DNA of 64,000 bases from Burkholderia singularis (GTDB lineage: Bacteria; Pseudomonadota; Gammaproteobacteria; Burkholderiales; Burkholderiaceae): NCBI RefSeq assembly GCF_900176645.1, contig NZ_FXAN01000013.1, forward strand, positions 62,001 through 126,000, given 5' to 3'. A model generated the notes under the pieces. The model was not told the origin of the DNA. It saw only the letters and a program-made list of their open reading frames with translations, and searched no databases. Position 1 is the stretch's first letter. The number at the start of each line of letters is the position of its first letter. This document shows positions 46,997 to 54,418 of the stretch, piece by piece. The position numbers and the translations under genes were made by a program.

Positions 46997-49543
46997 CTAC
47001 TTCAGATCGCAGGTGAGCGGCCCGATCGTCGGTGGCGCGCCGTCGGCGGGGCGCGTGTAATCGAACGAGACCGTGCAACGCTTGCCGCCCGCCTCGATGT
47101 CCAAATGATTGACGGGCGCAAGCGCGCTGACGAACGTGAGCCCGTCATAGCCGACGATCGTGTGCGTTGCGCTTTCCCGATGCGTGACCGTGAGCCCCGG
47201 CGGCAGCGGTGCGCCGGCCGCATCGCGCAGCGCGATCGACGCCGATTGCTCGCGCGCGATCGCGAAACGCGCGAGCACGCCGGAGCGCGATTGCGGCACG
47301 ATGGTTTGCGTCGTGGCGGATACGCGCGCATCGAGCGGCAGCTTGAGCGCATCGATGCCGATCCGGTTGTTCTGGTACGCGTTCAGATCCGGGATCAGCA
47401 AATGGCCGTTGCGGTCGGTCGCGCCGATCACCCGATTCTCATGCAGCACCGGCACGCCCGCCGACGCGTCGGTCGAAACGAGCGCGAAGCCGTCGTCGAT
47501 ACGGCGCGACAGAAGTGCGTTGCCGTCCATCAGCACGATCGCGCCCGTGACGTCGAGCGCGGCATTGTGCTGGCCCGCGACGGTTTGCGCGAGCGCCGTC
47601 ACTTCGCCGGCCCGGCCGAGGTACTGCGCCTGGGCTTGCGCGTAGCGCGTGCCGCCCGCGTCGCCGGCCTGCGCAGCCCAGCCGAAGCCGCCGCCATAGT
47701 CGGGCGCGCGCGTCGCGCTCACGCTGTAGGTGGCCTTGCCGTTCTGCCGGCCGGCGTTCGCATTGAGCGACGTGCGATTGCCGAGCGACACGTTCAGGCT
47801 GACGAACACGCCGTTCGAGTCGTGCTGACGGAAATCGCGAAATGCGCTGATGCTGATCGACGAGAGGCCGCCGATGCTCGCCGAATACGCCACGGAGCCG
47901 ATGCGCGAGGCCCGTGTGCCGGGATACTTGAAGCCGACGTAGCTGAGCGCGAAAGTTTGCGCATGCGCGAGCGGCAGCGACAGCGTGACGCGATCGGTCG
48001 CGTTCGGCACCGGCGTGCCGTCGCGCGCGGCGAGGTCGCCGTAGCGCGCGAACGCGCGCAGCGTCGCGGCGTCGATGGACCAGTGCGGCTGGATGAGCTG
48101 ATAGCCGAGGCCGACCTGTGTGCCGGCGAGCCGCCCGGTGCTTTGCGCGACCGATGCGCTTGCGACGCCCGCGCCGCCCACGCGCGTGAGCGCGCCTGCG
48201 CCTGCGCTGTAAAGTCCGGGCGTCGCCTGTGCGTAAGCTTCGAGCGTCAGACGGTCGTTCACGCCGTAGCGCAGCGTGGCGCTCGCGGCCGGGCGGCTCG
48301 CGTAGTCGAACGAGCGCAGCCCCCATGCGCGCCGCAGGAAGCCGGCCTCGACCGAGTAGCTGGAGAGGCCGGCGGCGAGCAGCCGCGTATCGACGTAAAG
48401 CGGCAGCGACGTCGCGATGGTGCGTCCGAGCGCGTCGTGCGTGATGACGGTCGCGTTGCCCGCGCCGGTGATGCCGGGCACGCTGTTGATGACGAACGGG
48501 CCGCTCGGCACGTCGCCGCTGAATTGGCGCACGCCGTTCACATACAGATCGACGCTCGACGGCACGACGGCCGTGCCTGCGAGCGCCGGCACCGGAAACG
48601 TCACGAGATCCGGGCGCAGCGCGAAATTGCTGCGCCATTGCCAGCCGCCGATACGCAGCGAGCGGGTCCATGCGAGCGACGACGAGACCGTGTCGCCGAT
48701 TTGCACCGTGCTCAGCGAAGCCGGATTGGACCGGCTCCACGACGTGTCGTAGCGTGTATAGCGCTGCCCGGCGTGCTGGAACGCGGCGACGCCCGTGCTG
48801 CTGAACACGCCCGCGGGATCGAAGTAGCGCGCCTCATGCCAGAGCGCGGCGCTCGCGCCGCCCGCCGTCTGCGTGTAGAGATCGTAGTTCAGCACGACGC
48901 CCCGGCCGGCGCTCGCGGGCGGGCTTGGCGCGAGCGCGCGCGTGTCGAGCGTGTGCGGGATGCGCAGCGCATCGGGGACGACGAGCGCCATTGTCTGCCG
49001 GGTGGCGTCGTAACGGTAGCGCAGGCCGTCCAGCGCATCGAGTGCGACGAGTGCGTTCGCCGGCTGCCGCAAGCGCGACGTGGCGATGCCGAGGTCGTTC
49101 AGGTCGTCCTCGCTCGCGAAGGCGCGGCCGTCGACGATCGCGAAATGGACGATCAGATGCGTCGGTTCGCCGTTCAGCGATACGTCGAGATACAGGTCGT
49201 TCGCGGGCGCGGGACCGGCTGCGGGCGCGGGATCGTCGGCGCGGCGGGGGAGCGCCGAGGTGCTCGGCTGCGCCGGGGATCGCGTATCGGCCGCGGCTGG
49301 CGGCGCCCATTCGCCCGACGTGTACGCAGAGGCGGCGCGCGCGGCGGCTGCATCCGGTGCGCGCGCTTGCGGCGGCGCGTTGCGGCTCTGCGCGCGTGCC
49401 GCCTGGTCCGGCGCCATCGCGCAGAGCGCGATGGCCAATTCGACGAGCCGTCGATGCCGTGCGGATTGCGTCGAACGGTGCGTGGGGCGGTCAGTCGGCA
49501 CGTTCGGGCGATAGGTGAGTGCGCGTGGCCCGGCCGGCGTCAA
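46997..49543 (-). CDS. Outer-membrane fimbrial usher (Csu/archaic chaperone-usher type)
   Basis: An 848-residue usher that should secrete and assemble the spore-coat-U-type pilins encoded next door. After a poorly defined lead come the N-domain (LYLDVSLNGEPTHLIV), the 24-strand barrel with the plug region, GPFVINSVPGITGAGNATVI, and two C-terminal domains ending in GPLTCDLK. The start is uncertain: TTG 49543 directly follows the chaperone stop (TGATTG), and GTG 49501 is another option; neither has a clear ribosome site. The lead before the N-domain is unusually long and Ala/Pro-rich (about residues 45-110). Confidence 0.88.
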   Translation of the reverse strand: MTPAGPRALTYRPNVPTDRPTHRSTQSARHRRLVELAIALCAMAPDQAARAQSRNAPPQARAPDAAAARAASAYTSGEWAPPAAADTRSPAQPSTSALPRRADDPAPAAGPAPANDLYLDVSLNGEPTHLIVHFAIVDGRAFASEDDLNDLGIATSRLRQPANALVALDALDGLRYRYDATRQTMALVVPDALRIPHTLDTRALAPSPPASAGRGVVLNYDLYTQTAGGASAALWHEARYFDPAGVFSSTGVAAFQHAGQRYTRYDTSWSRSNPASLSTVQIGDTVSSSLAWTRSLRIGGWQWRSNFALRPDLVTFPVPALAGTAVVPSSVDLYVNGVRQFSGDVPSGPFVINSVPGITGAGNATVITHDALGRTIATSLPLYVDTRLLAAGLSSYSVEAGFLRRAWGLRSFDYASRPAASATLRYGVNDRLTLEAYAQATPGLYSAGAGALTRVGGAGVASASVAQSTGRLAGTQVGLGYQLIQPHWSIDAATLRAFARYGDLAARDGTPVPNATDRVTLSLPLAHAQTFALSYVGFKYPGTRASRIGSVAYSASIGGLSSISISAFRDFRQHDSNGVFVSLNVSLGNRTSLNANAGRQNGKATYSVSATRAPDYGGGFGWAAQAGDAGGTRYAQAQAQYLGRAGEVTALAQTVAGQHNAALDVTGAIVLMDGNALLSRRIDDGFALVSTDASAGVPVLHENRVIGATDRNGHLLIPDLNAYQNNRIGIDALKLPLDARVSATTQTIVPQSRSGVLARFAIAREQSASIALRDAAGAPLPPGLTVTHRESATHTIVGYDGLTFVSALAPVNHLDIEAGGKRCTVSFDYTRPADGAPPTIGPLTCDLK

Positions 49544-50287
49544 TCAGCGCGGGTCCACGTCGGCCTGCGTCGGTTGCGTGTTGACCGTGGCCCGCACCTG
49601 GCGAATGCGCGGCGCGGCCTGCGCCGCGTCGACGCTCAACGGCCATTGCCGCATGCTGCCCGCGAGCGCGTAGCCGAGGAGGCCCGGCGCGACGTCGTGG
49701 GTCCGGCCCGCGTCGTCGACGAGCTGCACGGCGGCGATTTGCGCGTGGCGCCCGCCGTCGTTCGCCACGCGCAGCAGCCAGCCGGCCGGTTCGCGCACGA
49801 GGTGCCAGGTCAGCTTGGGCGGCGTGAGCGCGGCGTCGGGCTCGACGAATACCGGAATCGAATAGCGCAGCCGGATCGCGATGCCGTTGACCACCGGCGC
49901 ATCGGGCGTGGGCAGTTCGTCGATCAACACGCGATAGCTCTCTTCGCGCTGCGGCTTGTCGCGGGCGAGCCGCACGAGCCGCACCAGTTGCTCGCCGTGC
50001 GTGCCGATCTGCACGAGCGGCGGGCTCGCGGCGAGCCCGGGGGCGGGCGTGAGCACGTCGTCGCCTTGGTCCTGGCTCCACTGGTAGGTGCGCACTTGGC
50101 CGTAGATCGGCCGTGCGCCGGGATTGCGCAGTGTGATGCCGGTGGCCGGGGTGTCGGCGCTCAGCTCGACGGTGACGGGCGAGATTTGCAGCGTCGCGGC
50201 GCGCGCGCACGCTGCAGCAGCCAGCGCGGCAATGGCGGCGAGCGCGACGAGAGGCGCGCCGACGCGTCGGCGGAGGAGCGTCGTCAC
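49544..50287 (-). CDS. Periplasmic fimbrial chaperone
   Basis: A 247-residue PapD-like chaperone of the Csu (archaic) branch. It has a signal peptide (residues about 10-30), then an N-terminal Ig domain with LQISPVTVELSADTPATGITLRNPG, YQWSQDQGDD, and VRLVRLARDKPQREESYRVLIDELP (strand F/G donor region), and a second Ig domain. It holds pilins in the periplasm and hands them to the usher. The start is GTG 50285-50287, 6 bp after the pilin stop; its stop abuts the usher start, so pilin-chaperone-usher form one operon. Confidence 0.9.
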   Translation of the reverse strand: MTTLLRRRVGAPLVALAAIAALAAAACARAATLQISPVTVELSADTPATGITLRNPGARPIYGQVRTYQWSQDQGDDVLTPAPGLAASPPLVQIGTHGEQLVRLVRLARDKPQREESYRVLIDELPTPDAPVVNGIAIRLRYSIPVFVEPDAALTPPKLTWHLVREPAGWLLRVANDGGRHAQIAAVQLVDDAGRTHDVAPGLLGYALAGSMRQWPLSVDAAQAAPRIRQVRATVNTQPTQADVDPR

Positions 50288-50293
50288 GGCCGC

Positions 50294-50827
50294 TTAGAAG
50301 TAGACGGTCGCGGTAACGGTGGTTTGATAGAGATCGGGCTTGGGCGTCGCCTGGGACGGCACCTGGCCGTAGACGGTCAGCGTCTGCGCCGAGCCGGTGC
50401 CGGTGCCGCCTACCGTGTTGGTGCCTTGGGTGTTGCCCCAGACCGTCGTGTGGCCGGCGTCCTGATACAGCTGGAAGTCGACGAGCGTGCCGGTATTGCC
50501 GGTCGAGGTGCCGGCGAGCAGCCGGGTGGCGACGGTCGAGCCGCTCACGTTGCCTGCGTCGAGCCCGACGTTGTAAGGCGTCGTATTCGAACACGTGACG
50601 GACAGCGTCGTCGTTTGGTTGACGGCGGACGCGAGTATGCCGTTCGTGCCGAACGACAGCGGGTTCGCGGAAATCGTGCAGTTCGCCTGGATCGTCAGCG
50701 ACACGGTAAACGTCGCCGTGGCGGTGCCGTTCGAATAGACGGCCGCTGCCGCGGGCCGGAACGACGGCGCGGCGGCGAGCAGCAGGGCGGCGGCAACAGA
50801 CGTCGGAATGCGTGGGCGAAAGCGCAT
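50294..50827 (-). CDS. Spore coat U-domain pilin
   Basis: A 177-residue secreted subunit with a signal peptide (to about residue 29) and one spore coat U (SCPU) domain. The domain shows the N-terminal donor-like strand ATFTVSLTIQANCTI, the Cys-bearing VTCSNTTPYNVGLDAG, YQLYQDAGHTTVWGN-like FQLYQDAGHTTVWG and the closing YGQVPSQATPKPDLYQTTVT. It is probably the major shaft subunit. I start at ATG 50825-50827 with GGGAG upstream; a GTG 45 bp earlier is in frame but gives no good signal peptide. Confidence 0.9.
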   Translation of the reverse strand: MRFRPRIPTSVAAALLLAAAPSFRPAAAAVYSNGTATATFTVSLTIQANCTISANPLSFGTNGILASAVNQTTTLSVTCSNTTPYNVGLDAGNVSGSTVATRLLAGTSTGNTGTLVDFQLYQDAGHTTVWGNTQGTNTVGGTGTGSAQTLTVYGQVPSQATPKPDLYQTTVTATVYF

Positions 50828-51255
50828 GGCGTTGTGACTCCCGTAGACAAGGGTTTTTTTATGCTGTCGCACGATCAGGATACCGAACAGCTTCCGATGA
50901 GCTTACGGCGGCTGGCTCCGTTAGCTTTTAATAATAAAGTTACTCGATAAATTAGCGCGAAACAAAGGGAAAATATCTGAATGCGCTTGGGAAATAAACC
51001 TAAGTATTAATCCTGATCGGAGTAACGGTTCTATCCTTTGTTGCTTGATCGTGCGTCATTCATGCGCCGGTGCACGCGACGATGCGTCGAGGCCGGATTG
51101 GTTTAGGCCGAATCGCGGCCACGGGTCGTCGAGTTGCGTTTATTGGGCGCATCGAATAAAAAGCAGCATGATGCATTTCAATAAGTCATTGGATTGACCT
51201 GCGCCGGCGCGCGAGCAAGCACGTGTGCGAAATCAATCAGGATTTCAAAACCGAT
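50828..51255. other. AT-rich divergent regulatory region of the fimbrial cluster
   Basis: About 430 bp between the divergent fimbrial genes, markedly less GC-rich than the flanks (for example TTAATAATAAAGTTACTCGATAAATTAG near 50928-50956). It should carry promoters on both sides. I see no operator or invertible repeat that would point to phase variation. Confidence 0.55.
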
Positions 51256-52242
51256 ATGACATTCGAAATCAAATGGCGGCGCATCGGGCGATGCGTGCTC
51301 GCGATATGCGCGGCGCTGCTGCTTGCCGGGCCTTGGGCCGCCGCGCGCGCCGAGACGTGTTCGGTGAGCGCCCCCGCGCCGGACTTCGGCTCGGTGAATC
51401 CGATTGCGTTGACGGCAGTGCCGACGAGCGCGACGATGACCATCACCTGCACGTGGTCGGCCGTCACGCTGACGCCGAGCGTGCTCGTCTGCCTGAATCT
51501 CGGCGGTACGACGCCGCGCTATTTGACGAACGGCACGAACCAGATGCTGTACGACTTGTATCAGGATGCCGGCCATACGCAGAGTTGGGGCGCGGTCTCC
51601 GCCGGCACGACGCCGATTTCCGCGACGCTGGTGAAGCCGTTGCTCGGCACGACGGCGAACGCGACCGTTACGGTCTATGGCCAGATCGCCGCGAACCAAC
51701 CCACCGTGCCGACGGTAGGCAATGCGAACACAGTGTATGCGCAGAGCTTCGCCGGCAATCAGACGTCGCTCAGCTACAGCTTCTATACACTTGCGCCGAC
51801 GCCGTGCGCATCGCAGACATCGGCCGGCACGTTTGCGTTTACGGCGACGGCCACGGTCGTCAATGATTGCTTCATCAATGCGACCAATGTTGCGTTCGGC
51901 ACGGCTGGCGTGATCAGCGGCGCGTTGACGGCCACGGGCACGCTCACGGTGCAATGCACGAACGGCGACGCGTTCCGGATCGCACTGAACGGCGGCGCGA
52001 GCGGCAACGTGGCGGCGCGGGCGATGCAGCGCACAGGGGGAGGCGCGCAGATCGGCTATCAGCTTTATCTGGATGCCGGCCATGCGGCGGCGTGGGGCGA
52101 CGGCACGGCCGGCACGTCGATGGCCACCGGAACAGGCAGCGGCGTTGCGCAGACGCTGACCATCTATGGGCAGGTGCCTGCGCAGACAACGCCCGCGCCA
52201 GGCAGCTACAGCGATACGATCACCGCGACGATCGCGTTCTGA
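51256..52242 (+). CDS. Two-domain spore coat U protein, probable fimbrial tip subunit
   Basis: A 328-residue secreted protein with a signal peptide (to about residue 33) and two tandem SCPU domains. The first (about 34-180) has LYQDAGHTQSWGAVSAG and TVYGQIAANQP; the second (about 190-328) has VVNDCFINATNVAFGTAG, YLDAGHAAAWGDG and TIYGQVPAQTT. This two-domain build is that of CsuE-type tip adhesins. It is on the opposite strand to pilin-chaperone-usher, unlike the usual co-directional order. Start ATG 51256 is chosen for its signal peptide; a GTG at 51223 is in frame. Confidence 0.85.
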   Translation: MTFEIKWRRIGRCVLAICAALLLAGPWAAARAETCSVSAPAPDFGSVNPIALTAVPTSATMTITCTWSAVTLTPSVLVCLNLGGTTPRYLTNGTNQMLYDLYQDAGHTQSWGAVSAGTTPISATLVKPLLGTTANATVTVYGQIAANQPTVPTVGNANTVYAQSFAGNQTSLSYSFYTLAPTPCASQTSAGTFAFTATATVVNDCFINATNVAFGTAGVISGALTATGTLTVQCTNGDAFRIALNGGASGNVAARAMQRTGGGAQIGYQLYLDAGHAAAWGDGTAGTSMATGTGSGVAQTLTIYGQVPAQTTPAPGSYSDTITATIAF

Positions 52243-52385
52243 GCCGCGGGGCCGTGGCCCGCCGGCGCATGCTTGGGGCGCCGCGGTGGCCGCGGCGTTG
52301 TGCGTGACGCAGATCGCGGGCGGCGGTGCGCCGGCCCGTGCCGGCCGCGCGTGCCATGCGTGTCATGCGTGCGTTGCGCGTCGCG

Positions 52386-53192
52386 TTACCCGCGCACCAG
52401 CACCACGAGCTTCAGATCGTCGCGCTGCACGGGCTTGAGCGTCATCTGCTGATAGACGACGCGGCCGTCGCGTGGATGATCGAACGCGCGCTCGCCGCCT
52501 TCGCGTTCGCCGACGTCTTGCGACGCCCAGTAATGCGCGAACGCGTCGCTTGCGGCGACGAGCGAGTCGATCAGCGCGCGGGTGGGCGCGTCGTTCAGGT
52601 GGCGGATCGTGTCGGCGCGGAACTCGGCGACGAGCCGGCGCGAGCGCGCCTGCCAGTCGACGATCAGCGCGCGCGCCGCAGGCGACGTGAACGTGAAGCG
52701 CAGCAGGTTGCGCTCGTCGCGTTCGCCGTCGAGCCAGCCGGCGAACAGTGCGCTCGCGGCGTCGTTCCACGTGAGCGCGTTCCACTGGCGATCGAGCACG
52801 TAGGCAGGCGTCGCGAGCAGCTTCACGGTGGCCACGAGCGTCGCGGGCACGTCGCTGGCCGCGAGTTCGGGTTCGGCCGGGTCGCGCTGCGCGGCCAGCT
52901 CGAACAGATACGCGCGCTCGGCGCGCGACAGTTGCAGCGCGACCGCGATGCGCGCGAGCGCATCGGCGGACGCCGACACCTCGCGCCCTTGCTCGATCCA
53001 CGTGTACCAGGTGGCGCTCACGCCGCAGAGTTGCGCGACCTCCTCGCGACGCAGCCCCGGCGTTCTGCGCCGCGGGCCGGGCGGCAGGCCCGCGGCTTGC
53101 GGCGACAGCCGCTCGCGGTGGGCGCGGATGAAATCGCCGAGCGCGCGGGCCGGCGTGGTGTCGAGCAGGGGCGGGGAGGCGGGATGGCTCAT
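52386..53192 (-). CDS. Helix-turn-helix regulator with MmyB-like C-terminal domain
   Basis: A 268-residue cytosolic regulator. The XRE-type helix-turn-helix lies at about residues 40-90 (TPGLRREEVAQLCGVSATWY and WIEQGRE), followed by an MmyB-like ligand-binding domain with PAYVLDRQWNALTWNDAA and a late HPRDGRVVYQQMTL. Members of this family bind fatty-acid-like or other small hydrophobic ligands in some cases. It is divergent from a methyltransferase, with a perfect palindrome between them that is a good candidate operator. Confidence 0.9.
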   Translation of the reverse strand: MSHPASPPLLDTTPARALGDFIRAHRERLSPQAAGLPPGPRRRTPGLRREEVAQLCGVSATWYTWIEQGREVSASADALARIAVALQLSRAERAYLFELAAQRDPAEPELAASDVPATLVATVKLLATPAYVLDRQWNALTWNDAASALFAGWLDGERDERNLLRFTFTSPAARALIVDWQARSRRLVAEFRADTIRHLNDAPTRALIDSLVAASDAFAHYWASQDVGEREGGERAFDHPRDGRVVYQQMTLKPVQRDDLKLVVLVRG

Positions 53193-53274
53193 GTTGCGTC
53201 GGGTGTGGCGGGTAAAGCGCGGGTTCGAATCAGCGGGCTGGCTGGTGGACCCGATACCAGGATAATTGATTGAC

Positions 53275-53288
53275 TTGTACCGGTACAA
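53275..53288. promoter_or_regulatory. Perfect 14-bp palindrome between HTH regulator and methyltransferase
   Basis: TTGTACCGGTACAA is a perfect palindrome midway in the 220-bp divergent gap, 82 bp from the HTH start and 124 bp from the methyltransferase start. A -35-like TTGACT (53270-53275) runs into it, so a protein bound there could block transcription. The likely binder is the HTH regulator. Confidence 0.6.
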
Positions 53289-53412
53289 ATCGGGCTCTAT
53301 TGTAGCGGTTCGCGGCAGCTGCTGCCGCTGTGCGATCGCCGTTGCGGCGGCGGTTTTTTCACGAATTCCTGACTTGGATGCGCCATCTGCTTCACGACAA
53401 GGAGCCCAGCCG

Positions 53413-54168
53413 ATGAAACAGCACGACAAGGTCGCCGACGCGTTTGGCGCGACGGCCGCCGCCTATTTGACGAGCACTGTCCATGCGACGGGCGCCGATC
53501 TCGATACCCTCGCCGCCGAGATCGGCGCGACGCCCAATGCGCACGTGCTGGACCTCGGGTGCGGCGCGGGGCATGCGAGCTTCGCGGCGGCGCGCGGCGG
53601 CGCCGCGCAGGTGATCGCATACGATCTCGCGCCGCAGATGCTCGCCACGGTCGAGGCGGCCGCGCGCGAGCGCGGCTTGTCCAGCGTGCGCGTCGAGCAG
53701 GGTGCGGCGGAGCGTTTGCCGTTCGCCGACGCGTCGTTCGACTGGGTCGTGAGCCGGATGAGCGCGCATCACTGGCGCGACGTGCGGCGCGCGCTCGCGC
53801 AAGTGCGCCGCGTGCTGAAGCCGGGTGGCCAGGTGCTGTTCATCGACGTCGCGGGCGCCGACGATCCACTCATCGACACGCACTTGCAAGCGGCCGAAGT
53901 GCTGCGCGACGCGTCGCACGTGCGCAATTACCGCGCCGATGAATGGCTGCGCATGTTCGACGAAGCGGGCTTGGCGGCCGAGGTGCGCGAGCGTTGGCGC
54001 CTGCCGATCGAATTCGCGAGCTGGATTGCGCGCATGCGCACGCCGCAGGTGCGTGCGGATGCGATTCGCGCGCTGTGGGCCGGCGCGCCCGACGAAGTGC
54101 GCGCGTACTACGACGTGCAGCCGGACGGCTCATTCAAGCTCGATGCGCTGATGATCGGCGCGCATTGA
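53413..54168 (+). CDS. Class I SAM-dependent methyltransferase (UbiE/YcgJ-like)
   Basis: A 251-residue methyltransferase. Motif I is HVLDLGCGAGHAS (residues 44-56), followed by an acidic loop at YDLAPQML, motif post-I region EQGAAERLPFADASFDWVVSR and VLKPGGQVLFIDVAG. The fold is that of small-molecule methyltransferases of the UbiE group; the substrate is not known. An AAGGAG site precedes ATG 53413. It is probably controlled by the divergent HTH regulator. A terminator follows 65 bp after the stop. Confidence 0.88.
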   Translation: MKQHDKVADAFGATAAAYLTSTVHATGADLDTLAAEIGATPNAHVLDLGCGAGHASFAAARGGAAQVIAYDLAPQMLATVEAAARERGLSSVRVEQGAAERLPFADASFDWVVSRMSAHHWRDVRRALAQVRRVLKPGGQVLFIDVAGADDPLIDTHLQAAEVLRDASHVRNYRADEWLRMFDEAGLAAEVRERWRLPIEFASWIARMRTPQVRADAIRALWAGAPDEVRAYYDVQPDGSFKLDALMIGAH

Positions 54169-54232
54169 CGGCCGCGGCCGTCGGCGCGGCGCCGTGCGCG
54201 GGACGGCGGAGCAACTGTCGTTCGGTCAAGGC

Positions 54233-54269
54233 AAAAGGCCGCGGCGGTAAATGCCGCAGCGGCCTTTTT
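54233..54269. terminator. Bidirectional terminator between the methyltransferase gene and ppc
   Basis: An imperfect GC-rich stem (AAAAGGCCGC..GGC with GCC..GCGGCCTTTTT, one bulged pair) with a T tract on both strands: five T on the plus side, four on the minus side. It lies between two converging genes and can end both transcripts. Confidence 0.75.
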
Positions 54270-54418
54270 GTCTCGCGGCCGATTTCCGGCCCGGCCGGGC
54301 GCAGAGCCGGCCGGCGATGCGCGATTGAAACGGCGGCCACGGCAAGCGGCCGCCGCCCGCCGCCCGCCACGCGCCGCTGCGGCACGCGGTTTGACCGCGC
54401 GCACCGCGCCGTGCCGGA

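Noticed and set aside
46814-50950. A 1378-codon plus-strand open frame across the fimbrial cluster.
   Set aside because: It is antisense to the usher, chaperone and pilin, which have clear domains; its product is Arg/Ala/Asp-rich with no family features, as expected from high GC.
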